64,000 nt of DNA from Photobacterium indicum (GCF_003026215.1 NZ_PYOC01000010.1:62001-126000); one strand, 5' to 3'; positions 26,426 through 36,318 are shown, counted from the first letter of the stretch. Numbers and translations: made by a program. The notes: a model not told the origin generated them from the sequence alone.

Positions 26426-27112
26426 CTATTTTGTATTGAATATTTGTTCTGTTTCAAGCTGCGTCATTTGACGGATCTGACGCCAAACAAAATAGAAGAT
26501 CCCCATCATCATCAACATTGATGGAATAGCAATCACGGGATAACTCATCAATGTTAAACGACCTAACTCTTCATTAAAGCCAGCTGTACCTGCAGGACTA
26601 GTGACAATAACGGTTGCAAGTATGTAATTCATTACTGATGAAAAAACAAATGTGCTCGCAAACAAGTAGTTTGATTGCATTAAACAGCGATCAAACTTTG
26701 CTTGCTGATTAGTTTCAGCAAGACGTTCTTTAATGGTTGGTAAATTAAGTACTTTCTCATTTAACAATAACTTACTCACCACTGGGTATTTCGTAAAAGT
26801 TGAAATGAACACACCAAGACCAATTAGGCCAGGGATGAATGCTTCTTTAATCGCTAGCCACTTGGTATCAAGCTCTAGCAGTCCGATCCCACCCGTTAAT
26901 AACACGCTAACGAAGCCAAGTAACGAAATGAAATTGAATTTCTTATACCTAATGAGTTCATAACCACCAAATATAATCGGAAATGCTAATGCAACAACCA
27001 GTGCACCTACAGAACCAAGGTATTCATCACCACTCAACTTCATCAAAACCACAGAGGGAATGATAATGTTAAAGATTAAATCACTAAATGGGTTTGCTTT
27101 TTTTTCAGCCAT
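26426..27112 (-). CDS. VC0807-type multi-pass inner-membrane protein
   Basis: A 228-residue protein with about six hydrophobic segments: two near the N-terminus (LIFNIIIPSVVLMKL, LVVALAFPIIFGGYELI), two in the middle and a C-terminal pair. It recalls the VC0807 family of Vibrionaceae and other gammaproteobacteria, which resembles septation/DUF-type integral proteins of unknown role. The central soluble stretch (LNEKVLNLPTIKERLAETNQQAKFDRCLM) looks cytoplasmic. The ATG at 27112 has AAAGAG 4-9 bases before it; a TTG at 27124 is a weaker alternative. It is a single gene, divergent from the MATE pump. Confidence 0.72.
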   Translation of the reverse strand: MAEKKANPFSDLIFNIIIPSVVLMKLSGDEYLGSVGALVVALAFPIIFGGYELIRYKKFNFISLLGFVSVLLTGGIGLLELDTKWLAIKEAFIPGLIGLGVFISTFTKYPVVSKLLLNEKVLNLPTIKERLAETNQQAKFDRCLMQSNYLFASTFVFSSVMNYILATVIVTSPAGTAGFNEELGRLTLMSYPVIAIPSMLMMMGIFYFVWRQIRQMTQLETEQIFNTK

Positions 27113-27421
27113 AATCTCTTTCAAACGTTACTTAAACATTAATTCTTGCCCATTGTTCCGCTATTTTTACGCGCTGTAAAGAAGAAGAGCGTTACAAAGC
27201 ATGAAGCACCTCTTTAAACGAGTCATAAAATGAAGCAAAACACAGCATGAATATTAGTCGATACCTAAGGTCTGTTGCTCTTTTAAGCATTATAGTTGTA
27301 AAAATTAAAACGTGATAACTACTCGACTAAAAGGTCTTTTTCAATAAAAACAATCGACATTTTTAGTCACATTCACTACCGTACTCAAGAATTTCAATTC
27401 GGCTCAACATAGAAGTACTTT

Positions 27422-28759
27422 ATGTCAATAACAGCATCTAATAACTCGCAACCATTATCACTTCGCGATGCATCCATTTTTAGTTTGTTTTGGCGTTATA
27501 CCTTGCCAACCATCGCCGCAATGCTTGTTACAGGCATTTATGTTGCCATTGATGGGATGTTTGTTGGGCATTTTATTGGTGAACAAGGGCTAGCGGCTAT
27601 TATGCTTGGCTACCCTATTGGTTCAACGCTTTATGCCGTTGGTGCAATGATTGGTATGGGGGCGTCAGCGCTTGTATCTATAAAGTTAGGACAAAATGAT
27701 ACCGCCCAAGCACGAAAAATCGTTGGGAATACGCTCATTCTCAGCATTTTAGCTTCAGCGTTACTCAGTGTTATCGGTCTGTTGTATGGCCGAGATATTC
27801 TACTTTGGGTCGGTGCCGAAGGTCAGATTTTAGAAATGGCGTCTGATTACCTCTTCTGGTATTTCTTGATGGGATCATTTGCCGTTATCTCTATGGCGTT
27901 TTCATCACTTTTGCGAAACGACGGCCAACCCAAGCGTGTCACGTATATCATGATATTCGGTGGTATATTAAACATCGTTTTAGATTGGCTGCTTATCGTT
28001 GTTTTCCCTTACGCTTTAACGGGTGCAGCTATTGCGACTATGCTCTCTCAAGCAGCAACTTGCTTACTTTGCTTGCAACATTTCTTTAGCGATAAAAGCA
28101 CACTACGTATTGGCTGGGATAGCATTCGCTTAAAACTTGATACCGTTATTCAGATTTTACAATTGGGTACTTCAAGCTTATTAATGTACTTATACTTATC
28201 GGTTGTACTGGTTCTGCACAATAAAGCATTTCTATGGGTTGGTGACGCAATTCATGTTGCTGCTTATGGCATCGTTAGCTATACGGAAGCTTTCTTCTAT
28301 TTGATTTTTGAAGGCATTGCACTCGGCATTCAACCCATCACCAGTTACAACACTGGTGCAGGGCTTCATGATCGTGTTATTCAAGCTCGCAATATCGCAT
28401 TTGGCGTAACGCTACTTATTGCGGTAATTGGTCTCTTGGTTATTTATGGTTTATCCGATTGGGTGGTCTACCTATTTGCTGGAGATAACCCTACGCTTAA
28501 ACCTGAAGCGATTAATGGTATGTACCGTTATTTCTGGGGATTGCCAATGGAAGGGTTATTACTCGTAGGTGCGACGTACTTCCAATCAATCAACAAAGCG
28601 AAAGAAGCATCGATACTCACTGGCGGTAAGCTAATCTTCATTTCAGTTTTTATCTTTGTACTCGCTAAATATTTTGGTGTAAATGGTGTTTGGGTTGCCT
28701 TGCCTATTTGCAGCGCAATACTGACGAGTTGGATGATTTACGCGTTAAAGAAGCAGTAA
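27422..28759 (+). CDS. MATE family multidrug/cation efflux transporter
   Basis: Inner-membrane Na+- or H+-driven exporter, 445 residues with about 12 helices in two similar halves. The first half opens with SIFSLFWRYTLPTIAAMLVTG and has the family-typical GMFVGHFIGEQGLAA; the second half repeats the pattern (EGIALGIQPITSYNTGAG). It is closer in look to the DinF/MepA branch than to NorM. AGAAG lies before the ATG. It stands alone with a long stem-loop after it. Substrate is unknown. Confidence 0.92.
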   Translation: MSITASNNSQPLSLRDASIFSLFWRYTLPTIAAMLVTGIYVAIDGMFVGHFIGEQGLAAIMLGYPIGSTLYAVGAMIGMGASALVSIKLGQNDTAQARKIVGNTLILSILASALLSVIGLLYGRDILLWVGAEGQILEMASDYLFWYFLMGSFAVISMAFSSLLRNDGQPKRVTYIMIFGGILNIVLDWLLIVVFPYALTGAAIATMLSQAATCLLCLQHFFSDKSTLRIGWDSIRLKLDTVIQILQLGTSSLLMYLYLSVVLVLHNKAFLWVGDAIHVAAYGIVSYTEAFFYLIFEGIALGIQPITSYNTGAGLHDRVIQARNIAFGVTLLIAVIGLLVIYGLSDWVVYLFAGDNPTLKPEAINGMYRYFWGLPMEGLLLVGATYFQSINKAKEASILTGGKLIFISVFIFVLAKYFGVNGVWVALPICSAILTSWMIYALKKQ

Positions 28760-28773
28760 AAATAAGTGTCGAC

Positions 28774-28816
28774 ATTACGAACAATATACCGAAGCAATCG
28801 TTTCGCTGTTCGTAAT
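28774..28816. other. Long stem-loop downstream of the MATE gene
   Basis: ATTACGAACA and TGTTCGTAAT are exact complements 23 bases apart, with a second small stem (CGAAGC/TCGC) inside. There is no T-run after it. It could stabilise the MATE mRNA 3' end. Confidence 0.45.
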
Positions 28817-28964
28817 ATCGGCAAAATCTTGCGTAGAACTGAATTAGGCGCAACAAAAACATGATGCTGTTCACGTTTTGTTAGTAAGCTACAAAATACT
28901 AATTTTCAACGACAACTGAATGCGTATTATCAGCGTCATCTTTGTCGACTCCGAGTAGTTATCG

Positions 28965-30371
28965 ATGTTCAAAAAAACACTTATTGCTGTATCACTGGCA
29001 GCTACAACCCTTGCTAGCACATCTGCTTTGGCTCTAGAAAAAGTAGATTTATTAATTAAAAATGCAACTGTACTAACCATGAACGAAGACAGAACTGTTT
29101 TTGAACAAGGCCTTGTTGCAGTTAAAGGTAATAAAATCGTTGCGGTAACGAATGGTAAAGATGTAGAAGATTATCAAGCAAAAAGAACGATTGATGCTGA
29201 TGGCGATATCGTAATGCCAGGGCTAATTAATACTCACACCCACGTTTCTATGACGGTATTTCGCTCGCTAGCCGATGATGTGCCAGATCGTCTACACCGT
29301 TATATATTCCCATTAGAAAAGAAGTTAGTGTCGCGTAATATGGTACGCATTGGTGCACAATTGGGTAACGTTGAAATGGTAAAAGGTGGCGTAACCACAT
29401 ACGCTGACATGTACTATTTTGAAGATGAAGTAGCAAAAACTGTCGATAAAATTGGCATGCGCGCTATCTTAGGTGAATCCGTCATTAAATTCCCTGTAGC
29501 TGATGCGGCAAATGCTGAGGAAGGCATTCAATATGCGCTCAATTTTATTGAAGAGTATAAAGACCACCCTCGTATTACACCGGCTTTTGCCCCTCACGCA
29601 CCTTATACAAATACCACTGAAATACTTCAAAAAATAACAAAGCTATCATTAGAACATGATGTACCTGTAATGATTCATTTAGCTGAATCTGATCGTGAAA
29701 ATGAAGTTATAGCAGAACGCAGTGGTGGTAAATCACCTGTTGCTTACATGGCTGACATTGGCGCTTTAACACCTAACCTTATTGGTGCGCATGTAATCAA
29801 TGTCGACGACAGTGACATTGCTTTACTCAAAAAGCACGATGTAGGTGTTGCACATAATATGAGTGCAAATATCAAATCAGCGAAAGGTGTTGCACCCGTC
29901 ATTAAAATGCAAGAGCAAGGTATTCGTGTTGGTTTAGGTACTGATGGCCCTATGTCTGGTAACACATTAAGCACGATTGATGAATTCAACCAAGTAGCAA
30001 AGGTGCATAAATTGGTTAATCATGATCGCGCAGCCATGCCACCACTTAACGTTATTGAAATGGCGACAATTGGTGCAGCCCGTGCATTGCATATGGAAGA
30101 CACCATTGGATCTCTTGAAAATGGCAAGCTTGCAGATATTATCGTCATTGATACTAAAGCACCTAATATGGTTCCTGTTTACAACCCATATTCTGCTTTA
30201 GTTTACTCTGCGTATGCGACTAACGTAAAACACACTATCGTAGACGGTAAAGTGTTAATGGAAAATCGTAATATGCTGACTATTGATGAAACAGCGATTC
30301 GTAAAGAAGCATTAGAATTTGCCGACAAAGTACGTAAAACAGTTGTAGAAAGCGGTGAAGTGGTTCAGTAA
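28965..30371 (+). CDS. Exported amidohydrolase (TRZ/ATZ/SAH-deaminase-like)
   Basis: Metal-dependent deaminase/hydrolase of 468 residues. The first 23 residues are a Sec signal peptide (MFKKTLIAVSLAATT... ending SALA). The mature protein has the family metal ligands: HTHVSM in MPGLINTHTH, HLAES, GAHVIN and the catalytic Asp in LGTDGPMSGN. The small beta-sandwich flanks the barrel (LLIKNATVLTMNED; GKLADIIVID). Cytoplasmic relatives deaminate S-adenosylhomocysteine, methylthioadenosine or guanine; the substrate here is unknown and the periplasmic location is unusual for the group. A bidirectional terminator follows. Confidence 0.87.
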   Translation: MFKKTLIAVSLAATTLASTSALALEKVDLLIKNATVLTMNEDRTVFEQGLVAVKGNKIVAVTNGKDVEDYQAKRTIDADGDIVMPGLINTHTHVSMTVFRSLADDVPDRLHRYIFPLEKKLVSRNMVRIGAQLGNVEMVKGGVTTYADMYYFEDEVAKTVDKIGMRAILGESVIKFPVADAANAEEGIQYALNFIEEYKDHPRITPAFAPHAPYTNTTEILQKITKLSLEHDVPVMIHLAESDRENEVIAERSGGKSPVAYMADIGALTPNLIGAHVINVDDSDIALLKKHDVGVAHNMSANIKSAKGVAPVIKMQEQGIRVGLGTDGPMSGNTLSTIDEFNQVAKVHKLVNHDRAAMPPLNVIEMATIGAARALHMEDTIGSLENGKLADIIVIDTKAPNMVPVYNPYSALVYSAYATNVKHTIVDGKVLMENRNMLTIDETAIRKEALEFADKVRKTVVESGEVVQ

Positions 30372-30420
30372 CCCTCTTACTCACTCTGACAACAAATGGT
30401 CATAGAGTAATAACGATAAT

Positions 30421-30445
30421 AAAAAAGAGCCTTCTGGCTCTTTTT
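30421..30445. terminator. Bidirectional terminator, amidohydrolase / oxygenase
   Basis: AAAAAGAGCC and GGCTCTTTTT pair over a short loop between convergent genes, with A and T runs on opposite sides. Confidence 0.9.
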
Positions 30446-30465
30446 ATTATATAACGCACAAGAAC

Positions 30466-31305
30466 TTAGATAACACCTAGCTCACGTAAACGTTCCATCA
30501 AGTATTCATTCGCGGTATAGCGCTCAGATAAAATGACTTCTGGTTTAGGGTGAAGGAACAAAGGCAAAGAAATACGTGATTTCGTTTTATCTGCACCATC
30601 TGGATTCACAACACGGTGTGTTGTAGACGGGAAGTAACCACCAGAAGCTTCTTGCAGCATGTCACCGATGTTGATGATCAAATTACCAAAATCACAAGGT
30701 ACATCCAACCAATCGCCTTCTTTAGATTTAACCTGAAGACCAGGCTCATTTGCAGCAGGCAAGATAGTTAATAAGTTGATATCTTCATGCGCGCCAGCAC
30801 GAATTGCACCCAACTCTTCATCCCCTTTTAACGGTGGATAATGAAGCACACGCAATAACGTTTGAGAGCTATCTTCAACCATACTTGAAAGAGGCTGATA
30901 ATATTTATTAGCTACATCTTCTGGAGAATGTTTTTCTACCCAAGACAATAGCTCACCAGCAAGTTTATTCGCTTCATCGTAATAGTTTTGTAGCTCTTCT
31001 TTTAACGCTTCGGGGCACTGACCCCAAGGATAGTAATGGAAATATTCCTTTATATCTTTTTGGGTATGACCTTTTGCCGTTTCAGAAATTTCGGAAGGGA
31101 AGAAACCATCTTGAGTTTCTACATTGAAACGAAAACCATCTTTGTTTTCACTAGCGAAAAAGTTATACCAATTTTCATAAATAGCACTAACAAGTTTCTG
31201 TTGAATCGGGTGGTTTTTCAACACACCAAATCCAGTATTTCGTAAAGACTCAACAAAAAGCTCTTCGGCGTTATCTGCCGTATAATCTACCGCTTCCAAT
31301 TTCAT
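30466..31305 (-). CDS. 2-oxoglutarate/Fe(II)-dependent oxygenase, isopenicillin N synthase family
   Basis: Non-haem iron oxygenase of 279 residues. The N-terminal DIOX_N-like part includes NTGFGVLKNHPI. The double-stranded beta-helix core has the iron triad: His and Asp in AGAHEDINLLT and the distal His in STTHRVVNP, followed by the 2OG-binding R-x-S in SRISLPLF. Family members hydroxylate or desaturate small molecules; plant-hormone and antibiotic enzymes belong here, but the bacterial substrate is not known. It stands alone, so context gives no hint. GTGTACAC and GTGTACC words lie 35-65 bases upstream and could be an operator. Confidence 0.88.
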   Translation of the reverse strand: MKLEAVDYTADNAEELFVESLRNTGFGVLKNHPIQQKLVSAIYENWYNFFASENKDGFRFNVETQDGFFPSEISETAKGHTQKDIKEYFHYYPWGQCPEALKEELQNYYDEANKLAGELLSWVEKHSPEDVANKYYQPLSSMVEDSSQTLLRVLHYPPLKGDEELGAIRAGAHEDINLLTILPAANEPGLQVKSKEGDWLDVPCDFGNLIINIGDMLQEASGGYFPSTTHRVVNPDGADKTKSRISLPLFLHPKPEVILSERYTANEYLMERLRELGVI

Positions 31306-31700
31306 AGTATGTTCTTTCTTTGGCTGACTTTATAGGTATATGTGTACACTTTATCTACAACAAATGGTACACAACTTTTTAATTAAATGAATTCTATTGG
31401 CTAACAAGCAGACTAACAAGATCACGCTGGTAAGAATTTAGGAAACAGTCTGTTTACATCAGGAAACAAGTGCACCTGAAAGCCAATCGTTTGCTTAATA
31501 GCTTCATTACAAAAATGAATAAACATTAAATATTACAAATCATCACGTTAAATACTTTTTAGACGAAACGAATGCCTTTCATACCGCTCATCTGTCAATA
31601 ACATGAAAAAACCCTACATAATGCGTAGGGCACGGTAGTAAATAGCCATAGAATTACATCAACATAACAATTAAAAAAATAATATAGAATGCCTTAACAC
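31306..31700. other. 395-base intergenic region
   Basis: No gene seen. It carries the promoter side of the oxygenase gene, with a GTGTACAC palindrome around 31340 and a second GTGTACC half-site (minus strand) around 31365, and a terminator at 31605-31630 for the next leftward gene. Confidence 0.4.
31605..31630 (-). terminator. Rho-independent terminator of the 100-residue protein gene
   Basis: CCCTAC and GTAGGG pair around GCATTAT; reading leftward six T follow. It lies about 70 bases past the stop of the 31701-32003 gene. Confidence 0.75.
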
Positions 31701-32003
31701 TTACAGATCTCGCATTAAGATTTCAAACTCTTCTTCAGCTTGCTCGATCAACTGTGATAGCTCTCGAGCATCGGCATTTGATAGCTCTAAATACCAGTTA
31801 ACATCATCACAACTCACACTATTTCGACAAACCAGCTCTGTTTTTTCACCCGTAGAGCTAAACAACAGTTGAGCAAATTCTGCCTGCATCTTGTCATTTT
31901 CATCTTGAATACTGACTTCTAGCACTCCAGTGGGAATGACACGTATATTGGCATGACGGGCTCTGCTATCAAGTAAAATGAATTCTCGATATTCAGCTAA
32001 CAT
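31701..32003 (-). CDS. Hypothetical 100-residue acidic protein
   Basis: Small cytoplasmic protein with a predicted beta-rich first half (FILLDSRARHANIRVIPTGVLEV) and an acidic helical end (ADARELSQLIEQAEEEFEI). I recognise no family. GGAGAGAGGAAT directly before the ATG is a strong ribosome site and a terminator follows, so it is a real gene. It is divergent from ltaE with 220 bases between. Confidence 0.72.
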   Translation of the reverse strand: MLAEYREFILLDSRARHANIRVIPTGVLEVSIQDENDKMQAEFAQLLFSSTGEKTELVCRNSVSCDDVNWYLELSNADARELSQLIEQAEEEFEILMRDL

Positions 32004-32223
32004 ATTCCTCTCTCCAAGTTGAGTTATACCTAACCTATCAAGGTATCTTAAGTGTAGTGAAAATCAGGCATGTTCAATAAATATTCACAATAAATACACA
32101 TATATTCCTCACAAAAATGGACTGCAATTACACTGTAAGACAAAGAATTTAAGATTTTTATGCAGTAGCAAAATTCTATATTTGAGTGATATAGTCAGAA
32201 GAATATAAAAGGAAGTAAATATT

Positions 32224-33231
32224 ATGATTGATTTTCGCTCAGACACAGTGACACGCCCATCAGCCTCAATGCTGGAAACAATGATGAAAGCCCCTGTAGG
32301 CGATGATGTATATGGTGATGACCCTACAGTAAATGATTTGGAACAGTGGACAGCGGAACGCCACGGCTTTGAAGCAGCAATTTTTTGTAGTTCAGGCACG
32401 CAAGCAAACTTATTGGGTTTAATGGCACATTGTGAACGTGGTGATGAGTACCTTTGCGGTCAGCAAGCGCACAATTATAAGTTTGAAGGTGGTGGTGCAG
32501 CAGTATTAGGTTCTATTCAACCACAACCTATCGAAAATGAAAAAGACGGTTCAATTTCTATTGATAAGCTGAAAGCTGCCATTAAGCCAATAGACCCTCA
32601 CTTTGCGCGTACTACCCTACTCAGCCTTGAAAATACCATTAATGGTAAAGTACTGCCGTTATCATATTTGAAAGAAGCACGTGAATTTGTCAATCTGCAC
32701 GGCTTAAAATTGCATTTAGATGGCGCTCGCGTATATAACGCATCGGTAGCATTAGAAGTAGACATCAAAGAGGTCTCACAATACTTCGATTCAATGACAA
32801 TCTGTTTATCAAAAGGGTTAGGAGCACCGATTGGGTCATTGCTACTAGGCAGCCATGAGTTAATAGCCAAAGCACATCGTTGGAGAAAAGTATTGGGTGG
32901 CGGTATGCGCCAAGCTGGTATTTTAGCGGCAGCAGGAAAAATAGCCCTTACAGAAAATGTTACTCGTTTAGCTGATGATCATGCCAACGCCCGTTATCTT
33001 GCAGAAGAATTAGCAAAGGTTAACGGTTTTTCAGTTAACCTTGAACATGTTCAAACGAATATGCTTTTTGCTAAGGTTGACTCAACTATCAATCAACAGC
33101 AGTTAGTTGATAACTTAAAAGAGCAAGGTATCTTATTTAGCGCGGGGAACCCTATGCGTTTAGTCACTCATTTAGATATAAGCCGAGCAGACATCGATAC
33201 CTTTATAACGGCGTTAAAGCGCGCTTTATAA
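32224..33231 (+). CDS. ltaE: Low-specificity L-threonine aldolase
   Basis: PLP enzyme that splits L-threonine or L-allo-threonine into glycine and acetaldehyde. The 335 residues match E. coli LtaE (333) in plan: N-terminal MIDFRSDTVTRPS, GDDVYGDDPTVN, SSGTQANL for the PLP phosphate, LHLDGAR with the Asp that binds the pyridine nitrogen, and LSKGLGAPIGS carrying the PLP Lys. GGMRQAGILAAAG is also typical. AAGGAAG lies before the ATG. It is a single gene, convergent with the barrel protein gene. Confidence 0.96.
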   Translation: MIDFRSDTVTRPSASMLETMMKAPVGDDVYGDDPTVNDLEQWTAERHGFEAAIFCSSGTQANLLGLMAHCERGDEYLCGQQAHNYKFEGGGAAVLGSIQPQPIENEKDGSISIDKLKAAIKPIDPHFARTTLLSLENTINGKVLPLSYLKEAREFVNLHGLKLHLDGARVYNASVALEVDIKEVSQYFDSMTICLSKGLGAPIGSLLLGSHELIAKAHRWRKVLGGGMRQAGILAAAGKIALTENVTRLADDHANARYLAEELAKVNGFSVNLEHVQTNMLFAKVDSTINQQQLVDNLKEQGILFSAGNPMRLVTHLDISRADIDTFITALKRAL

Positions 33232-33269
33232 TGCAAGAATAAGCTAAGGAAAGGAGTGAGCATTGCGTT

Positions 33270-33917
33270 CTAAAATCGGTATGCAATGTTCACATTTGAT
33301 AAAGCATGACGTGCTTTTACTTCATCATCAATTCGTGTCGGCACCACAAGCCTTAATCCCAATTCCCATTGATGATAATTCACCACCGTACCCACATGTG
33401 AATTAAAACCAAAGCCAGAACTTGAAAAGTCTGTTTTATCTCCATTTATACTCTTTACATCGCCATCTGAATATAAATAGTTAACACCTGCTCCAACCTC
33501 TACTCGCCAGCTTCGACATGATTCACACAGTTTTTTATGACCCCACTGATAAAATAATACGGGTGTTAAAGATGCGGAATAACCTTCAAGTTCACCATCA
33601 ACAAAGTCACTGCTTTTATCATCATAATCTAACTTGAAATAACGAGCATTTATTTCAGTGTGGTATCCCCAGCGCGTTTCATCATTAAAATAATAAGGAG
33701 ATTGAATCAGAGTAATTAATGGTGATATTGAAGATGTCGATTTAAATTTCACATCATGGAGTGTATTACCATCTGAAACCTCGACACTTCCAGCCCCACT
33801 TGCTATACCAAGCTTAAACGTTGGCATACGAAATAGTGTCTCAAGGTCCATTGCAGCAAAAGACTGTAACGGGCTCAGTAGAATCGTACCAACACATAAC
33901 AATTCCATTTTTTTCAT
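33270..33917 (-). CDS. Outer-membrane beta-barrel protein, unknown function
   Basis: A 215-residue protein with a signal peptide (MKKMELLCVGTILLSPLQSFA). The mature part alternates in the manner of barrel strands (GYHTEINARYFKLDY, SASLTPVLFYQW, WRVEVGAGVNYLY, WELGLRLVVPTR) and ends in NIAYRF, the C-terminal Phe signature for BAM recognition. A Cys pair (LCESCRSW) may form a loop disulfide. It probably forms an 8-strand barrel. The ATG at 33917 has AAGGA 8 bases before it. A hairpin (33256-33293) overlaps its 3' end. No family could be named. Confidence 0.72.
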   Translation of the reverse strand: MKKMELLCVGTILLSPLQSFAAMDLETLFRMPTFKLGIASGAGSVEVSDGNTLHDVKFKSTSSISPLITLIQSPYYFNDETRWGYHTEINARYFKLDYDDKSSDFVDGELEGYSASLTPVLFYQWGHKKLCESCRSWRVEVGAGVNYLYSDGDVKSINGDKTDFSSSGFGFNSHVGTVVNYHQWELGLRLVVPTRIDDEVKARHALSNVNIAYRF

Positions 33918-34118
33918 ATGCGATTCCTTCTGCATCAAAAGCTTGCGGTAACATTCAAATTTGAAATTAACCAGTTGATACCGACCAATTAATAAAAATT
34001 AATACCTTTACTATCTTAGTACTAGAACATGACATACAAGAAAACAAAAATCCCTAATCAATTATCGCCTTAGTGCGAAAAAGTGATAGACAACCCAAAT
34101 TTACCAGTGGTAACAATT

Positions 34119-34146
34119 AAAAAAAGCTGGATCAAATGACCCAGCT
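34119..34146 (-). terminator. Rho-independent terminator of nhaD
   Basis: AGCTGG and CCAGCT pair over a 10-base loop; reading leftward a run of seven T follows. It lies 35 bases beyond the nhaD stop. Confidence 0.8.
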
Positions 34147-34180
34147 ATTCGATGTTAAACACTCGAATACAAACGAGGTA

Positions 34181-35611
34181 TTACGTAAATAACGCACCAT
34201 TAATCATAAGGTGCGCAACAATACTGAGCACATACCCTATTGCGATAACAGGCATCCATTTTAAATGGCCAAAAAAGGTGTATTTACCATGAGCAGCGCC
34301 CATTAAGGCCACGCCAGCCGCCGAACCAATTGACAGTAAACTTCCCCCCACACCAGCGGTTAACGTAACAAGCAACCAATTACCTATCGACATATCAGGC
34401 ATCATGGTTAACACCGCAAACATAACGGGAATGTTATCAACAATGGCAGACAGAATACCAACAACAATATTCGCCCAAATTGGATTCCATTCTGAATACA
34501 TAACCTCAGATACTGACCCTAAATACCCTAATAAGCTTAAGCCACCAACACACATTACGACGCCATAGAAAAACAGTAATGTATCCCACTCGGCATGAGA
34601 AACACGCTTAAATACATCAAAAGGAACCACCGAACCTAATCGCTTAAGTGCAGCGTCATCATGCACTTCTAACGCATGTGCTTTTTTCTTTGCCAGCGAT
34701 CTTGATAACGTTTTACGCAGGAAAAAGCCAAAGAACTGAAGATAAGCCAATCCCATCATCATGCCGATAACGGGTGGAAAATGCAGTACACCGTGAAATG
34801 CAACAGCCGTTGCAATAGTTAATAGGAATAAAAATACAATACGGCGCGCACCACGTTTCAATTCGACATGTTCACTTAATGCGTCAGGTTGAATTTTAGG
34901 CACGAAGAAAGACATAATTAATGCTGGAACAACGTAGTTCACTACCGAAGGAATAAACAACGCTAAAAACTCATTAAAAGACACCAACCCAGCTTGCCAA
35001 ACCATTAAAGTTGTAATATCACCAAATGGGCTAAACGCACCACCAGCATTAGCGGCTACAACAATATTAATACACGCAAGGTTAATAAACTTAGTATTGG
35101 TTCCACCGACTTTCATTACTACGGCACACATCAACAGTGCTGTCGTTAAATTATCTGCTATCGGTGAAATAAAGAAAGAGAGGATACCTGTAAGCCAAAA
35201 TAAAGTGCGAAGATTAAATCCTTTACTCACCATCCAAGCCTGTAATGCATCGAATAATCGGCGTTCCTCCATTGCGCTGATATACGTCATTGCCACTAAA
35301 AGGAACAACAGTAATTCTGAGTATTCAAGTAAGTTATGCTCTAACGCTGCTTTTGCAACATCAATTTGCCCTTGCTGCTGAAATACATAACCAATCAATA
35401 TCCAAATTAAGCCTGCAGCAAGTAAAACAGGCTTTGATTTACGTAATTGTAAATACTCTTCCCCCATCACCAAACAATAAGCCAAACCAAAAATAACCAG
35501 TGAAGCGTAACCAATTGTTGATTGTGTTAAATCGATAGAAGAGTCAACCGCAAATGCCGGAGATGCAAAAACTATCCCTAAAATGATAAATATAAAAGCT
35601 CGGATTTTCAT
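34181..35611 (-). CDS. nhaD: Na+/H+ antiporter NhaD
   Basis: Inner-membrane sodium (lithium)/proton antiporter for salt and alkaline pH tolerance, common in marine Vibrionaceae. The 476 residues start with a signal-like segment (MKIRAFIFIILGIVFASPAFA), then about 12 helices. Typical stretches are SFFISPIADNLTTALLM, ANAGGAFSPFGDITTLMVW and AIVDNIPVMFAVLTMMP, where the Asp and Asn/Thr residues match ion-transporter-superfamily discontinuous helices. The ATG at 35611 is chosen because it begins the hydrophobic leader; an upstream start at 35701 would add 30 residues of unconvincing sequence. Single gene with terminator. Confidence 0.93.
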   Translation of the reverse strand: MKIRAFIFIILGIVFASPAFAVDSSIDLTQSTIGYASLVIFGLAYCLVMGEEYLQLRKSKPVLLAAGLIWILIGYVFQQQGQIDVAKAALEHNLLEYSELLLFLLVAMTYISAMEERRLFDALQAWMVSKGFNLRTLFWLTGILSFFISPIADNLTTALLMCAVVMKVGGTNTKFINLACINIVVAANAGGAFSPFGDITTLMVWQAGLVSFNEFLALFIPSVVNYVVPALIMSFFVPKIQPDALSEHVELKRGARRIVFLFLLTIATAVAFHGVLHFPPVIGMMMGLAYLQFFGFFLRKTLSRSLAKKKAHALEVHDDAALKRLGSVVPFDVFKRVSHAEWDTLLFFYGVVMCVGGLSLLGYLGSVSEVMYSEWNPIWANIVVGILSAIVDNIPVMFAVLTMMPDMSIGNWLLVTLTAGVGGSLLSIGSAAGVALMGAAHGKYTFFGHLKWMPVIAIGYVLSIVAHLMINGALFT

Positions 35612-35859
35612 ATCTGCTCTCAACTCCCTGAGAAATAATAACTGGCTAAATTCTACATAAATACACATTTCATTAACGTGAAGTAAACCTGCAAGCTGCA
35701 AAACCCTTACACACTCAATTTCATCAAATACGCCAATCCTGTATAATTCTTGTACACATCTACAATAGATCTACCCTTATGGCTTAACTATTTGCCAAAA
35801 TTTGAACCAAACTATTTATCAGTAAGAGTAATTAAATGCCGTAGAAGAAGGACAGGTTT

Positions 35860-36318
35860 ATGACAGAAATAAGCTATTGGTTAGATGGGATTAAAATTTG
35901 GTTCCAACCAAATCAAAGTCAAAATATTGAAATACTTATCGATCATGTAAACCTAGTACCTAGCACTCTTTTCGAAAATGTTGCTTCAGATATGAATAGT
36001 GAGGCTCTTGCTTACTGGTTTGACGCTTGCCAGCGTTTAAGCCTCTATTACCAAGATCAAGGTGACCCAGACAAAGCATTCTCATATCTACAATTTGCGT
36101 ATGCCAAGTTACAAGGAATGATATGTCACCCTTCACACAGTGATGACATCAAACGTTGGAGCCTAAAAAAAATAGAACGAATGATCGTTGTAATGATGGA
36201 GTTTTGCCAAATACAGCAACAAAGTAAATGGCAGCAAGAAAGTATTCAACTCATTAATCTACACGTTATTTTTATGGAGGGGCAAAACAATTTAAATCTT
36301 GTCTATCGTAATGATTAA
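35860..36318 (+). CDS. Hypothetical 152-residue protein, TPR-like helical
   Basis: Cytoplasmic protein without signal peptide or membrane helix. The middle is helical with a TPR-like look (EALAYWFDACQRLSLYYQDQGDPDKAFSYLQFAYAKL), followed by a Lys/Arg helix. I do not recognise a named family. AAGGACAGG before the ATG is a good ribosome site. It lies 90 bases before the D-Ala-D-Ala carboxypeptidase gene on the same strand; no terminator separates them, so they could be cotranscribed. Confidence 0.68.
   Translation: MTEISYWLDGIKIWFQPNQSQNIEILIDHVNLVPSTLFENVASDMNSEALAYWFDACQRLSLYYQDQGDPDKAFSYLQFAYAKLQGMICHPSHSDDIKRWSLKKIERMIVVMMEFCQIQQQSKWQQESIQLINLHVIFMEGQNNLNLVYRND

Noticed and set aside
33256..33293. 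GTGAGCATTGC...GCAATGTTCAC hairpin as a terminator for ltaE and the barrel gene
   Set aside because: It overlaps the end of the barrel gene and has no T-run, so I mention it only as a possible mRNA structure.
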